NCBI GenBank assembly: GCA_025330725.1
Contig: JAIWND010000024.1
Coordinates: 248,001-312,000 of the forward strand
Direction: 5' to 3'
Length of the DNA: 64,000 nt
Origin: Chlamydoabsidia padenii
Taxonomy: Eukaryota > Mucoromycota > Mucoromycetes > Mucorales > Cunninghamellaceae
Part shown: positions 33,933 to 46,157 of the stretch, in pieces
Layout: every line of letters begins with the position of its first letter
Numbering within the stretch: the stretch's first letter is position 1
Made by a program: the position numbers and the translations under genes
The notes under the pieces: generated by a model
What the model saw: the letters and a program-made list of their open reading frames with translations, nothing else
Told to the model about the DNA's origin: nothing
Database searches by the model: none

Positions 33933-34732
33933 AAAGGTCGATCGGTAACATGGACATAAACTGTCGAAATAAACCAGTTAAATCTTAACTCTCTTTTTAT
34001 ACTCCAGTAGAAAACCCGACCTATCAACCTACAGCCTCCTTACCACCGACCCCCGTATCGTCATTATCTCCACCACCTCGAAACCATATCATGACTCGAC
34101 AAAGTAAAACTAAAAGTTTAACTCCTTTGGATTATACTTTCTCCACCTGTGCGTCTACACCAATCTTGTCTATCCAAACTCCTGTCAGTACACCAATACA
34201 ACGACGTCATTACATCCCTCGTCCTTCTGTCCTTCGGTTATCTCTAGATGTGGATCAGCGCTACTCCTACACCTCATCTATCTATTCATCAGACAGTTAT
34301 GCCGCCGATCCTGTGGAGGGTAGCGATAACGATAGCCAATCACCTCCAGAGATTACCACGACGACAACATCTTTACTGGAACGACGACGACAAAGACAAC
34401 AGAAACGCTTCTCTTGGGTCGAGGATAGCAAGGCACAACAATGGGACAGTTATCATTTTAAACAACAACAACAAGGTGACGACGAAGATGATGATGATGA
34501 TGTTTATTTAACTAGTTATTGTCAGATCAGTAAAGATAAGGCTCATTATGATGCGGTAGTGGCTTCAACAATTCATCACCGACTTGCCTCCTCCTCGAAT
34601 AAGGAAAAAAATGGAATCGATCAGTCTACACTCTTATCATTGGATCCTATTGCCAAGGTGGATTCTCTTTTGGATACTCCCCCCTCTTCTGCCCCACTCT
34701 CATCGCCACACCATTTGATTAGAATAGATTAA
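33473..34732 (+). CDS. Ser-rich hypothetical protein (365 aa)
   Basis: Two exons, 33473-33845 and 34008-34732; the intron carries a T run of about 35. The family is not recognised. The N-terminal ~50 residues are the only ordered-looking part (VRKLESELELLHTDQRKTAK followed by RWSTCFAFIFKR). Ser/Thr tracts follow, then a Pro-rich segment (PTPVSSLSPPP), a basic RRRQRQQKRFSWVEDSKAQQ stretch and a C-terminal LLDTPPSSAPLSSPHHLIR. It resembles disordered signalling or polarity scaffolds by composition only. Confidence 0.7.
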
Positions 34733-35305
34733 CTCTCCCTACTCTCCCTTTACTGTCTTTTTTTTTTTTTTTTTTTTTTTTCTTTTTAATTATCAACCAA
34801 CCATACATCCATTCACCTCACATATATATATTCTCTTCCTCTATGTACACTCTTTTATGGCCCTGTCAGGAACAGCTCCTTACCCCTCTTTATTTGTGAT
34901 ATTATGTATAGGTTAACTAAAGGAATAAATATGATCATAATCATCATGGACATTTTTTTTTTTATTGCGGGGTTGATCAGGGACTTTTTTTTTTTCATGC
35001 GTTGGATCGCTGTAAGGTTTAAACATGTAGGGACTCTGTAAGGTAATACGATACAGGTTTTTATGTAAACCATCATCATAGCTATTCTTTAGGATAATAT
35101 AGTCTTATCTTCTATGTATCATAATCCATTACTGACCATTGGGGACACAATTCGAAGATCTGTATACTACTTTATTCTGGGATTCGGCAGGCGCTTGCTC
35201 TCACCAAACCACATGTTGGACGATACATGCCTGTAACTATCTGGATGATGTGATTTGGGTTTTGCGTATATCAAGGAGAGAGAGAAATATCTTGACATGT
35301 CTTGG

Positions 35306-35330
35306 TTTGCTTCCATGGCGGGGAAGCAAA
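35306..35330. repeat. Perfect 9-bp stem hairpin
   Basis: TTTGCTTCC (35306-35314), loop ATGGCGG, then GGAAGCAAA (35322-35330). It lies 25 bp before a TTCAAGTCCCG sequence. No tRNA fold could be completed around it. Confidence 0.5.
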
Positions 35331-35774
35331 TAAAGAACTAAAGTGCATTTCCGGGTTCAAGTCCCGCTTCTTCATTTAGGTGAAGGAGACGTCTTGTACC
35401 AACTTTGTCATGACAGAAACAAAGGCTTCTCCCCTTCTTTCATTCCATTCTCCTCAACTCTTGTTAAACTCTCCTTTCTGCGTTATTCTACCTGTTCTTT
35501 TACTTTTTTTTTTTTTTTGGGCCCAAAAACATCGATGATATGTACGATAATTAGCTGGTGATCTGACACTGTGAAAACAAAGAAATCACATTCCTATGTA
35601 CATTTGACAAGTAACTTGATAGCATACTATAAACTCAAAAAAGTACACTGGGCCAGACCGACATATGGCTTATGTGAATAAATAGATAGAAAGCATCACC
35701 AATCATGCAATGTAGTTCGCCTATTTTATCTTGCTACCCTCTTATTGGTCAGGCACAGACAGACAAAAAGCATA

Positions 35775-35786
35775 TTTCAAATCCCG
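35775..35786 (+). promoter_or_regulatory. Dispersed 12-bp element, exact copy
   Basis: TTTCAAATCCCG 169 bp upstream of the SSK1-type start codon. Confidence 0.5.
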
Positions 35787-35954
35787 AGTACTCACCTTAG
35801 TTTTGTCCTCCTTATTTCTTTTCTTTCTTTCTTTCTTTCTTCTTCTTCTTCTTCTTCTTATTATTTCCCTACTTTATTTTTACACTTCAATAGTTATCAT
35901 ATACTTTATTACTTTTCAATAAACTTTTTTATATGGCATAATTATCACTCATAC

Positions 35955-38900
35955 ATGGGATACTTTACAACTCGACATTACAACACCAATGTCTCAACTG
36001 AAACCATTATTAACAATGATAAAGGAGAAAGGCAGCCTTTGCAATCGACAGATTCAAAACAGAAACATCCCTCTTTAATACCAACCAATGTCTCATCTCC
36101 AGACGACATTGGCTCATTAACAGCGTCACCACCACGACCTACTGTGCCCAACCAAGCAACACCATTACTTGTTGATCAATCTTGTGGTGATACTCTTCAA
36201 TCGGCATCTCTCCATTTGACTCCAAACGATGCACTGGAACACGAACTACGATGGCTAACGGTGGGTGCTCTCATGGTGTGCCTTTTTTGCTCTGTCAGTA
36301 GTACTCTGCTCGTCTATCTTTTTGAAAGCAAAAGTGATTATGCGTGCTTTCAAATATACATACAACTTCTTTTGGTCTTGGCATGGTGCTTCCTTGGGGT
36401 GGTCTGGAAACAACAACAACAAATCGGACTCTTGTGGGCCCAACGTCTCTGTCTGGTCACAGCGGCATCACTTTTAACCACTTGGTGTGAGTACACTTAT
36501 GCTCTGCTCGCCATTCTCTCTGCTTGTCTCTTTTTGTTTTATACGGTACAAAGGCTGATCAAATCGACTCTTTATCATAACCAGGCAATCACTAATGAAG
36601 TCCACCATGCGGCACTTATGATACTCACCACTTTGGAACAATGCTCACCGTCAATCATTCTCAATCAAACTCAAGAATTACTCAGCGCTTGCTCTATCGC
36701 GGTACCTACCACCAGTATCTCGGCCATTCAAACTACTCTCAAGCAGCTATGTCACGTTAACTCTCTTGCCCGACCCATCGAACTGTCTTGTTGTGGTTTT
36801 GATATTGGTGATCTTTGTCAAAGTGTAGGTGATGCTCTGGCAGGCTTAGCGGCAACATTGGACGTTAAATTGGTGCTGTATCATTCTGAAAGTGGTTTAC
36901 ATCATACTCAAGTTATTGGTGATGAAGCTGCACTTCGACATGCTTTGCTCGATGTAGGTAAAAAAAAAAAAAAAAGAGAGAGAGAGAGAGAGAGTATTGT
37001 TAATATACTAAACTAAACCATTACTTTTTTTATTATTATTATCTTTGTAGCTGTTACGGAATGTACTTGAAGGTAGTACTCCTGGTGCTTGTATTGAATT
37101 GGGACTTGGTCTGATGGCTGTGGAAAACAACAAGAAAAGGACAAGACTGATATTCGACATCACTCATACATGCTCTCCGTCGATTCCTGGTCATTTATCA
37201 TCCACATCAATACTGTTACCCAACCCCAAACTGACGACACAATTGATTGAATTCATTGGTGGACAACTATTGGTGGATAGTCTATCGAACGGTCAAACTC
37301 GATTCAAAGTCAAGGTGGAAATGGATTTGGGGGACAATGGTGACGACTCGACGTTATTCATCAACAGTAATAAAACACCTTTGATGTCAGCATTACACAA
37401 ATCATACCACCATATCAAGTTTGCTAATGAGCCGACCATGAAGGAACTCGAACAGTTTATGGAAAATCTCAAGGGACTCAAGATGGTGCTGCATGCCAAG
37501 GAACAAAGTGTATTTGCTAAACATTTGACAGGGTGCCTTGCCAGCTGGAATTGCGACATTAGCCATGTGCCGGTATCCCGATTGGACGATGATGATAATG
37601 GACTATCAACTGACGAAAATACACCCACCACGCCTTTATCCGACGCTGCCACTGCAACAACTCCTCTATCAGCTTCTGATCTTTCTTTTGGTTATTCACA
37701 GCACCGTCGACATACATTGGAGTCAAAAGGGATGTCACTGCCATCACCACTGTCACCAGCCACTCCACATGTGCCTTCACCTGTCACCGAAGAAGAACAG
37801 CTTTTATCCATCCCACCTGCATTTGTCTTCATTGATGATGATATATTGACTTTGGAACGCAAATTGCTGGAATTCAGGACTCGGTCGGGAACAAGACGAC
37901 ACAAGCATGCTTCAAAATCGACCACTCATGCCATCATTCACTTTGCCTCTTTGGGCAACTACAAACAAATGCGGGATGTAATTCAATGGGCAGCGACTTT
38001 ATCTACACCTTACGCGATGCCTCGGATTGTTGTTGTGCCTAAACCTTCTGGACCTCGACGCTACTTGACTGCACTTTACACTGCCTGGCATAATGCGATG
38101 GTGGAACCACATTATATTCCCATGGCAACATCACCCGGCAGCCCTGTACCGACTGTGCTTTTATCGTCCATGCTATCTCAAGTCATTGATCAAACATACA
38201 CACCACCTGCCACTAGCCAAAAACAACAACAGTCTATTCGACGTCCTTCCAATGGAGGCAGCAACTACTTTTTTGATCGATCAGATATGCGCCGACGATC
38301 TCAACCGGATGGTCTGTCAAACAACAACGTGGCAGAACCTGTACTGGAGGCAACGACAACTGACGTGACCGATACCACTGCCATTCTACCCAGTATACCA
38401 CCTTCCATTCCAGTCAGCAACTGTGGAGCATTAGACGCCTTGATCACTCACTTGCCAACACCAGCACCTATACAAGACACACCAGAATTGTTGGTTGATC
38501 CGCCTCTCTTAGACTCGACGGTCAATACTGTTATACCGGATTCGGCCAAATCACGACCTCGATTGACCGGTGTCAAACTCGCCAAGCGGAAGAAAAAAGA
38601 AAAGGAATCTCTTTTTGCCAATGTCGTCAGTCCACCCATCAATGTATTGATTGTTGAAGGTAAAGATTTACTTATATTTTAACTTTATGAAAATACTCAC
38701 CTTTTTTTTTTTTTTTTTTGAATCTGTGTTAGATAACATGATTAACCAAGCCATTCTATCAGCATGGATGAAGAAGCATAAGATCAAATTCTCGGTCGCA
38801 AGTAATGGTCAAGAAGCTGTCGAAAAGTGGAAAGGTGGAGGATTCCATCTGGTCTTGGTAAGTACTAGAGGGAAATATGGATACAAACAAAAATGTAATG

Positions 38901-39752
38901 GCTTCTTTTTTTTATTTTTTTTAGATGGATATCCAACTCCCGGTGATGAGTGGTATTGAAGCAACAAAAGCCATTAGGTTGATTGAAAAGGAAAACAAGA
39001 TCGGGGTCCTACCAATGTCATCATCCTTCCTTCGACAACAACAACAACAACAATCGAAGGAGTCAGTCAATACGGCAGCCTTGGGTAAAACGGACGTTAT
39101 GGAAATGGCATCACCGACAACAACTATGACAACTTTGACAACATCCAGCTCAAGCAACCCATCCACCTTTCGGTCACCAGTGATTATTGTAGCTTTAACA
39201 GCGTCATCCTTGGAATCAGATCGACATGCAGCATTAGCGGCTGGCTGCAACGACTTTCTCACCAAACCAGTCAGTTTGGAGTGGTTGGAAAAGAAGATTA
39301 TTGAATGGGGATGTATGCAGGCACTGATCGACTTTGAAGGATGGCGCCGGTGGAAACGATCAGCACATGATGTTGCCAATTTAAAAAACCAGCAAGGGGC
39401 TCCTCACAGGCATGGAATGGAACCGCCTGGCCAACCTTCCTTTCTGGGTCAAGTCTCTCCTTTGCCGCCGGCGTTATGTAGCCAAGATCTCCTTCCTGTG
39501 GGTTTAGACAACAAGACTAGTGATTCTTTTACTTTGTTGGACGGACGAAAAGGCATGCTATTACCCGGTGCTATTGGACTCAACAAGCGACGGTACTCGA
39601 CAATGGACAAACAGGTTTTGCGACGACATTATACAATTGGTCGATCACATCCTCAGAAAACCTATAGTGAAGTCTCTGGTGGGAAAAGGAAAACGACGAA
39701 AAAGGCGATCTCGGTGGATGATTACATGCGGGGGGCTACTTTTGTGGGTTGA
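35955..39752 (+). CDS. SSK1: SSK1/Mcs4-type response regulator with N-terminal membrane segments
   Basis: Response regulator of the multistep phosphorelay feeding the HOG-type stress MAP-kinase cascade. Exons 35955-36953, 37051-38659, 38733-38857, 38925-39752, about 1186 aa. The C-terminal receiver starts VNVLIVEDN-like (junction at residue ~870) and has the phospho-acceptor in LVLMDIQLPVMSGIEATKAI (Asp ~913). The rest of the domain reads PVIIVALTASSLESDRHAAL, AAGCNDFLTKPVSLEWLE and WGCMQALIDFEGWRRWK, diagnostic for SSK1. As in SSK1 proteins, the receiver contains a long insertion (poly-Q, Ser/Thr). Residues ~98-197 hold four hydrophobic segments, and then a region resembling a degenerate histidine-kinase/ATPase module (HHAALMILTTLEQ; ALRHALLDLLRNVLEGSTPG). 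The 12-bp element lies 169 bp upstream. Confidence 0.9.
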
Positions 39753-40351
39753 TGGCGACTAGGTTAATATCAAGTTTTACTATGTATTGATTAGATGATT
39801 TATACTCAATAATAAAAACCCCCTTCATTGTCATTTTAACTTTATCCTCTGTATCTGCCTTTGTCTTTTAGGAGTCAGTCCCATTAGATACCAAGGGTTT
39901 GTGTGTTTGCATGATCATGTTGATATGTTTGCGCCATTGTGTGGGATAATGATCAGCCCCTCATAGACTTTTACTCCTTAAAAAAAATAAAGCAATCTTC
40001 ATTTCCTGCATAACTTTATTCGTGCCTTTTTTTTTTTTTTTTTTTTTTTTGACTTGAAACCTGATAAAAAAGACCTGATTGTCATTTCAAAAAGTAGATG
40101 ATGATGAATAATGTCTTTAGAGGATAGGCTTATGACTTCCTGTCCAGTTTTCCGGATCTGGATACACAGGGAAAAAAAAGGAGGGAGGAGGGAAGGAGTG
40201 TGGCAGCACAAGAAAGAGAGAAAAAAAAAACGTGATTATAGGGGAGGTATTCGACTCTTGTTAATAAATACGGCATAAGCGTTTCCATTTTCTTGTCCTT
40301 GTCTTTTTTTTTTTTTTTTTTTTTAATTCTCATTCTCCAATATATTTCACT
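39753..40351. other. Intergenic
   Basis: It holds the 3' UTR of the SSK1-type gene with AATAAAAA near 39810, T runs near 40027-40050 and 40303-40324, and the promoter of the next gene. No coding region. Confidence 0.45.
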
Positions 40352-41053
40352 ATGCAACGTTATGATACTCGATTTGGCGATCGAAAACCACCCAACACCA
40401 CTTTTGCATTGGCACAATTCCTGGCTACTACTGGACCAGATGGAAACATGGATCATCCCCAACCCAATAATAAAATGAACCTGTTTGATCGATTACGTAA
40501 AAAGACGAGCCATGCCAATACAAAATATGTTCAACAACAACAACAACAAGAGCGACCCATGATGATTCATAGAAAATACATTCCATTAGCTGATGATCTC
40601 AACCAACCCAACGGGGATCGAATTCCGATATTTCCAACTCCGCCGACGTCGTCTTTGCATGAATCCATACATGACAAGCCATCCTTATCCGCCTCGACCT
40701 CTGCTTCTGAGCTTACTTGTCGTAGGAAAAAGTCTATCCGTGGACTACGCCATATCCAAGTTCAAACAGAGGATGTGGTGTTCAAAGAACCAAAAGAGGA
40801 TGGCGCTAAGGATAGGTGTGATTTATGTTGTCGGCCATTCAATCGCCGCCATGTACCGGCAAACAGACGGGCCAGTTGTCCTGCTGCCTTGGCTTCCGGT
40901 GCTAAAATTAAACTAGGACAAGAAGCTACTTTACTATTGGGTTTGATTGATCAGTTGAAACAGCAATTAGCGGAGGAACAACAATCAAGGAAAATCCTTG
41001 AAAAAGCCATCCAATTACAATGGAAGAAGAATGAGACTAATCTTGAAGAATGA
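40352..41053 (+). CDS. Hypothetical protein with CDLC motif and C-terminal coiled coil (233 aa)
   Basis: Single exon from ATG at 40352. The central part reads RGLRHIQVQTEDVVFKEPKE, then RCDLCCRPFNRRHVPANRR, which has one CxxC pair. A C-terminal heptad-like helix follows (LLLGLIDQLKQQLAEEQQSR then KILEKAIQLQWKKNE). The N-terminal half is disordered, with a poly-Gln tract. The family is not recognised; the composition suggests a cytosolic adaptor. Confidence 0.7.
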   Translation: MQRYDTRFGDRKPPNTTFALAQFLATTGPDGNMDHPQPNNKMNLFDRLRKKTSHANTKYVQQQQQQERPMMIHRKYIPLADDLNQPNGDRIPIFPTPPTSSLHESIHDKPSLSASTSASELTCRRKKSIRGLRHIQVQTEDVVFKEPKEDGAKDRCDLCCRPFNRRHVPANRRASCPAALASGAKIKLGQEATLLLGLIDQLKQQLAEEQQSRKILEKAIQLQWKKNETNLEE

Positions 41054-41650
41054 AAATGTACGGGCAATAAAAAAAAAAAAGAAGATTTTTTTTTTCCTTT
41101 GTGTTCACGGTAAATTATTCTTCCCGCATGAAAAAAAAAAGAACTATTTTCGGATTCCGCAACTCGGGTGTGAAACAATCAAAAATCATTCGATCACCGA
41201 AAGCAGGGAAAATCAACGTACCCAATCATATGAGGGTTTTTTGTTTGTTAGGTTGTTTTTAGCGTGGGTAATACACAAACAAGTATGATAGAGTAAACAA
41301 GAACATGGGTCATTTGATTGATCAAGGAGACAAGTAAGGAGAAGGAAAACGAGGAGATACAAAAAGGAAATAAGGTTTAGTGTGGTCAATAACAATAAAG
41401 CATCAAAAAAGGGAGAGGCGGAGGTCGGAACTGATGATTTTTCCATTAAGCCAATTCTTTCCTTCCTTGGTGTGTAATGAGACTATTTGGTTCCAGGTCC
41501 GTCAATCGGATTTAAACACAAGTTTGATCCCCCCTGATTTTTTTTTTTATCTGAAAGTCTATATAAATAGGACCTGACATATCAAAAAGCTTTTCTCTTT
41601 TTTTAAACATCAACCTTCTATCTTTTTTTTTTCTTTCTTTCTTTTTAACA
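41054..41650. other. Intergenic
   Basis: A- and T-rich spacer with the promoter of the acidic protein gene. No gene seen. Confidence 0.4.
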
Positions 41651-42100
41651 ATGACAACCACTGAAACTCTTGTTTCTTCACAGAAAGAACCACCTTGCTC
41701 ACCTTCATTTTCAGTGGCCACCTTGTCCACAGAAGGTGGATCACCTGGACCAGAGTGTATTGTCGATGATGTTGAACTCTTATCTATCCTGGCCTCCACC
41801 AACGACAAGAATCATGCAATTCATGCAGATTTAAATTCCGACATAAAAACGCCGACAATGGCTTTTTTGGATTGGAACGACTGGAGCGATGACAAGAAGC
41901 GAAAACGAGATGATAATGAGGACGAATTCAACTTTTTGGATCAATTCGACTTTGTGGATGTGTCTTTTGATGACTTTGCCTGTAAAAAACAAAAGACTTT
42001 TGTAAACGAAAATGTGGATGACTTGACAAACTTGTTGAATCAATCTGACTCGCTGATGGCGGACCTTGATTATCGCTGGGTATTGGATATCACCTCTTAA
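41651..42100 (+). CDS. Small acidic hypothetical protein (149 aa)
   Basis: Single exon. A basic KKRKR nuclear-localisation-like cluster sits in the middle and acidic/aromatic stretches surround it (FLDWNDWSDDKKRKRDDNED, then FNFLDQFDFVDVSFDDFACK). The C-terminus is LNQSDSLMADLDYRWVLDIT. The alternation of acidic and bulky hydrophobic residues resembles transcriptional activation domains, but no DNA-binding domain is present. Function unknown. Confidence 0.7.
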   Translation: MTTTETLVSSQKEPPCSPSFSVATLSTEGGSPGPECIVDDVELLSILASTNDKNHAIHADLNSDIKTPTMAFLDWNDWSDDKKRKRDDNEDEFNFLDQFDFVDVSFDDFACKKQKTFVNENVDDLTNLLNQSDSLMADLDYRWVLDITS

Positions 42101-42759
42101 ATGTATCATCACCCCTTCTTCCTTTTTGTGTACATATTGCAGTTTGCATTATTCTCTCTTCCTCTATTTGTATATGTTATTTTTTCGTTATACATATTCT
42201 TGTCGTACATAAGCACCGCATACATATACTCCTTCCTTCTTATTCCCCCTCTTTTTTTTTTATTTCATTGCATCCTACATAACACACACAATAAAAAAAA
42301 ACCCATTTGCATTCTGTTCTTTATAAAAATATGTTATGTATACTGTAAACTAACCACTACTATAAGTCTAAAGATTATATGATTCAAGGGAATTCCAATA
42401 AGAGAGCCTTGTTTTTTATATAGAGGTGCAACCGAGTTATTGTTTCATCATGTCAAAGAAGCCACTTGACAAAAATAGCGGGATTTCAAAATCTTTATTT
42501 TTGGACCAATAAGAATGAGTAACAATGCCCTCACCCCCCAAAAAATGCTCAATGATATCATAAAAATGACTTCATTGAAGGGTGATAATATTGTTCGGTT
42601 TTAATCTTTTTTATTGACCAAGATGATGTAATAGATAAATGTAATACAAGAGAGGAGATGAAGACTACTGCTACTAATGGTGACGACATATACAAATGGA
42701 TGGAAGGTTGTTGTTTTTTGAATAAAAAAAATAAAAAAAGAGAAGGGGAAATGCTATAA
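42101..42759. other. Convergent 3' spacer
   Basis: AT-rich spacer between convergent genes; poly(A) signals near 42290. A variant 12-bp element on the minus strand lies at 42479-42490, which is not a promoter position for either neighbour. Confidence 0.45.
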
Positions 42760-43954
42760 CTAATAAAATGCACTGATAGATGTCATTGGTTGAGGGAATG
42801 AGGCATACATGGAAGGGAATGAGTGATGATTGTTGTAAGATTGTAATGGTTGCATCATAGTACCAGTAGCCATATTAGCATTGACTGGATTCACCATACC
42901 AGAAGCCAATCCTTCCTTATCGGCCGCCTTTTTTGCTGCTTCCCGTTCCTTCTTTTGTCGTCGCCAGTTTTTACGCATTTCTTTGAATTCGGATGGATGT
43001 CGTTTAGGACCCTAATAATGAAGATAAAAATCAAGATGAGTAAATAACCCCGTCTTCTTCGTCAGCCAATATATATATATATATATATATATGTATACTT
43101 ACATGTTTTTGCATAGAGACATGTGCGTTAAGGTGGTTCAAGGTGCCATAAGATTTTGTACAACTGGGCCAAGTGCAGTGGTATAATCGTTCGATTTCAT
43201 CGTAGCGTCGTCGAGGTCGTTTACGTTGATTCGCACCAGGAATGGCGACAAAGTTGTAGTTCTTTTCACTCGATCCACCCATACTTTCGCTAGTCGGGAC
43301 CATATAAGAAGGTAAATCAGAGATGTTGCTTTTGTCCGGTGATGATACTGAGGTTGTAGAAGGTGCCATATTATAGAGAGAGGATGGGTTACCAGTAGAA
43401 GATAACATGGGATTATTGGCCATTAATGCAGCAGTATCAGCAGTCGTGTTGGTTGTTGTGTTGGTATGTTGATACATGTCAGCTGTAGGTACTATCATCA
43501 AGTTAAGTGGTGCTGTGGTGACAGGTATACTTGTAGGAGCCATTAATCCCATAGAATCCGTCATTGCTGATACAGTGGCGGAAGGTGCAATTGATAATGT
43601 GGATGGAAGTGCAGTCGATAAAGAGGCATGTACAGGTGATGTTGTGGTAATAGAAGGTGAAGAGTGGCTGATTGTGTACAGTTGTTGTTGTTGTTGTTGT
43701 TGTTGTTGTACCATAGCTTCAATAATAGGATCGGGTGCTGTGGTTGCGTCATATCCACATGCTGGTATAGATTTATCACTTGGAGTCAAGAGTTTTGATA
43801 ATGGAGGTAAAGATGGTAATCCCAAGTCTTGAAGATAGCCAGTATCAACAATGTTCGTGTTCGCCAGATCTTTAAGTGGTTCAGGTTTAGGATCAGTCAA
43901 CCCAATCTCTTTATCGCATGGTCGTAGAGTAAAGTAAGAATCCGTTTGTGCCAT
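42760..43954 (-). CDS. CON7-type C2H2 zinc-finger transcription factor
   Basis: Related to Magnaporthe Con7, a regulator of conidiation and infection morphogenesis. Exons 43954-43103 and 43011-42760, about 367 aa. Residues ~235-300 carry the conserved block: NYNFVAIPGANQRKRPRRRY, then a single C2H2 finger with CTWPSC, NHLNAHVSMQKH, and on the second exon GPKRHPSEFKEMRKNWRRQK. The intron splits right after the last zinc-binding histidine and contains an (AT)n tract (43071-43092). The N-terminus is Ser/Thr/Pro-rich with nine glutamines from a CAA repeat. The name reflects domain similarity; the role in this organism is unknown. Confidence 0.9.
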
Positions 43955-44730
43955 CGTTTATAAGTGTGATAATGTAGGTGTTATATGATAAGGTAAGTAA
44001 TAAAAAAGAAAACGAGTATATAAAGTAGAAGGTAAAAAGTAGAAAAAAAAGAAAGAGAAAGAGAAAGAAAGAAAAGAAAACGTTTTTTAAGGCACAGGTA
44101 ATAGGAGGCGGTTGTCGGAGTTTCAGTATTACGTCATTGAAACAGGTTATATTTTTTTCTACTTTCTCCAATCAAAAAAGTGCCTGAGGACGAAAAGTAT
44201 GACAGAGGAGATCGGCAGAAATTCATTATACGTTTGACTTGACTGTTCTGTCTCTGCTGCCTGTCTCCATATGAAAAAAAAAAAAAAAAAAAAAAAAAAA
44301 CATAATTGATGGTAATCGATAACGGAGTTTCCCTCCCCCCCTAACTCTTCATCATCGTCATCATCATTTTTTTATTTTTAATTCGGTACCCCTGTGCTTT
44401 CATCCATCCAACTCACTTGAGCATCTCTAAAATTCAGCAAATACAACTGCATACATATAAAACAGGCTTTTATTGATTTGGTCATCCTACCTTCTTGAAA
44501 ACAAATACCCGACTGGCTGATTCTCCAGCATGCAGGAAGGAGTTTGTGTAACTGAGGCGTATCCCATCCTCTCCCCCTCCCAAAAAAAAAAAAAAAAATA
44601 GACACGACAACATTGTTCAATCCAGGTTTCCGTTTATTAATTTTTTTTTTTAAAAAAAGATATATATATATATATATATATACTAAAACTAAACTATAAC
44701 CAAGAGCACAGACCCATTTAATGATGTTGA
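43955..44730. other. Intergenic; CON7-type promoter and CCCH gene 3' end
   Basis: It contains A/G-rich promoter sequence, an A run (44274-44300), a (TA)n tract (44660-44682) and the 3' UTR of the CCCH gene. No coding region. Confidence 0.45.
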
Positions 44731-46157
44731 TCACTTTTTCATATTGTTTCTTGTCACCACCTGGGCAAAGTTGATCGGAGACAGAATGGACACAGGTTTC
44801 AAAGGAGTTGATAGAGCCGGGAATTCTTCTTCCAAAAGATAGGTATGGCGTAATGATATGGTATCATCGAGGGTTTGACTAGTGTTGGATGCCTTTATGT
44901 TGGGTTTCCGCTTTGTTTTCCTGTGTCGTCGCCGTCGCTGTTCCTTGGTGGTAATGCCGTTATGCATTGTAGTCTGGTCAGAGTTTACTGTCAGCTGATG
45001 TTGTATACAAATCGGTTCGAGACTGTGAGCAAAATCACATTGATCTTCCTTGAGACAGATCCCTTGTAGCCTACCGAAAAAATGATAAAATATGAGTGTA
45101 ACAAATCATTTACGTCAGTTTTTTTTTTTAAATGGATTCGTGACTTACCAAAACCTGCAAACCTTGATGCTGATATCATGTGCGAACTGACAGTCCTGAC
45201 GATGACAGTTACCCGATAAAAAATGACGACAGACTTGCCTTTTCTTGGTGTATAAGACAGGTTGATGATTCCCGTCATGTGCTGCTACAAGTTGCAAAAA
45301 GTGGTCGATATCATAATTGGCTCTTGTCAATGTGGCAATGACTTGTTGTTTAGTGTAGTGGGGTATCAATTGACAAAGAGTGTTAATAGCGTCTTCTTTA
45401 TCAGAGTGTTGTTGTTGTTGTTGTATGTCGGTGGATCCACTGGGTGCTATAAAGGACAGAGTTGGGTCAAATTCATCATCCTCTTCTTCATCAAAAGAGT
45501 CACGGTGGTGCCAATGATATGTGTTGTTGGACCATATGTTGGCGGTGGTTGATTTACTTGACATTGGGTCCAATGAATAAGGCAGCGTTGGTATGTGATT
45601 CGTTGTGCGATGAGAGATGGCGGCTGTTGGTGGTTTAATGTCCGTTTGAATACCCCGTGAATCGGATGCATAATCGTCCAACAAGTCCAAATCAAATAAG
45701 TGTCGGAAAAGGTGATGATCATCGGTTGTTGCATAATCATCGCCATAGTCATCACGAATTTCATCATTTTTTGCATATTCCTTTGTTGGTGAGAAGGAAA
45801 CGCAAGAGGAGATGGCCATTGTTGTTGAATTGGCTCTTGTCGTAGGGTCACTGTTACATGTTGACACTGATGTTGATGCTGATAGTGGTGATAGTGGGGA
45901 GAGGACTATGGATGGTATCAGATCGACAAAGTTTATCGAATTAAAGAGGTCGAATGTTTTTGCCTCTGTCAAGTTGGGTTTAGTATCGCTGATTGTGTGT
46001 GGTGCTAAAGTCGTTGGTGTTTCAGAGCTGAATAATGAGGAAGAGAGAGGATTTGGTGACAAGTCGTCCAAGGCCTATCATAATGGTTTAGTTCATTATC
46101 TTTGTATCGTTTTAGTTTACTTACCAAAGACCCTATTAGGATGACTGCAGTTTCCAT
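44731..46157 (-). CDS. Tandem CCCH zinc-finger protein
   Basis: Probable RNA-binding protein. Exons 46157-46125, 46074-45149 and 45070-44731, about 432 aa from the ATG at 46157. Two CCCH fingers flank the last intron: CRHFLSGNCHRQDCQFAH and CRFWLQGICLKEDQCDFAH. They are preceded by a CUE-like helical segment (LCQLIPHYTKQQVIATLTRA, then NYDIDHFLQLVAAHDG). Long acidic and Ser/Thr-rich regions lie before this. The C-terminus has basic RRRRHRKTKRKP and a PAM2-like LEEEFPALSTPLKPV. The 5' end is uncertain: exon-like sequence to ~46400 encodes FNPLLLGGRLALPQLNYLTR and PQFDDSIPLPIIATTFNGNC, joining this frame only after a one-base correction in the GGG at 46131-46133. Confidence 0.75.

Larger units (their letters stand above)
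34733..35954. other. Intergenic; promoter of the SSK1-type gene
   Basis: It contains T runs (34760-34780) and a strong hairpin at 35306-35330. A B-box-like GGGTTCAAGTCCCG lies at 35353-35366 and an exact 12-bp element at 35775-35786. TTC repeats precede the start codon. No coding region is supported. Confidence 0.45.

Noticed and set aside
35340..35420. tRNA gene around GGGTTCAAGTCCCG
   Set aside because: Acceptor, D and anticodon arms could not be placed; only the T-arm-like part fits.
43476..43832. Plus-strand 118-codon frame with a cysteine tract
   Set aside because: Antisense of the CON7-type gene; the cysteines are the CAA (Gln) repeat read on the other strand.
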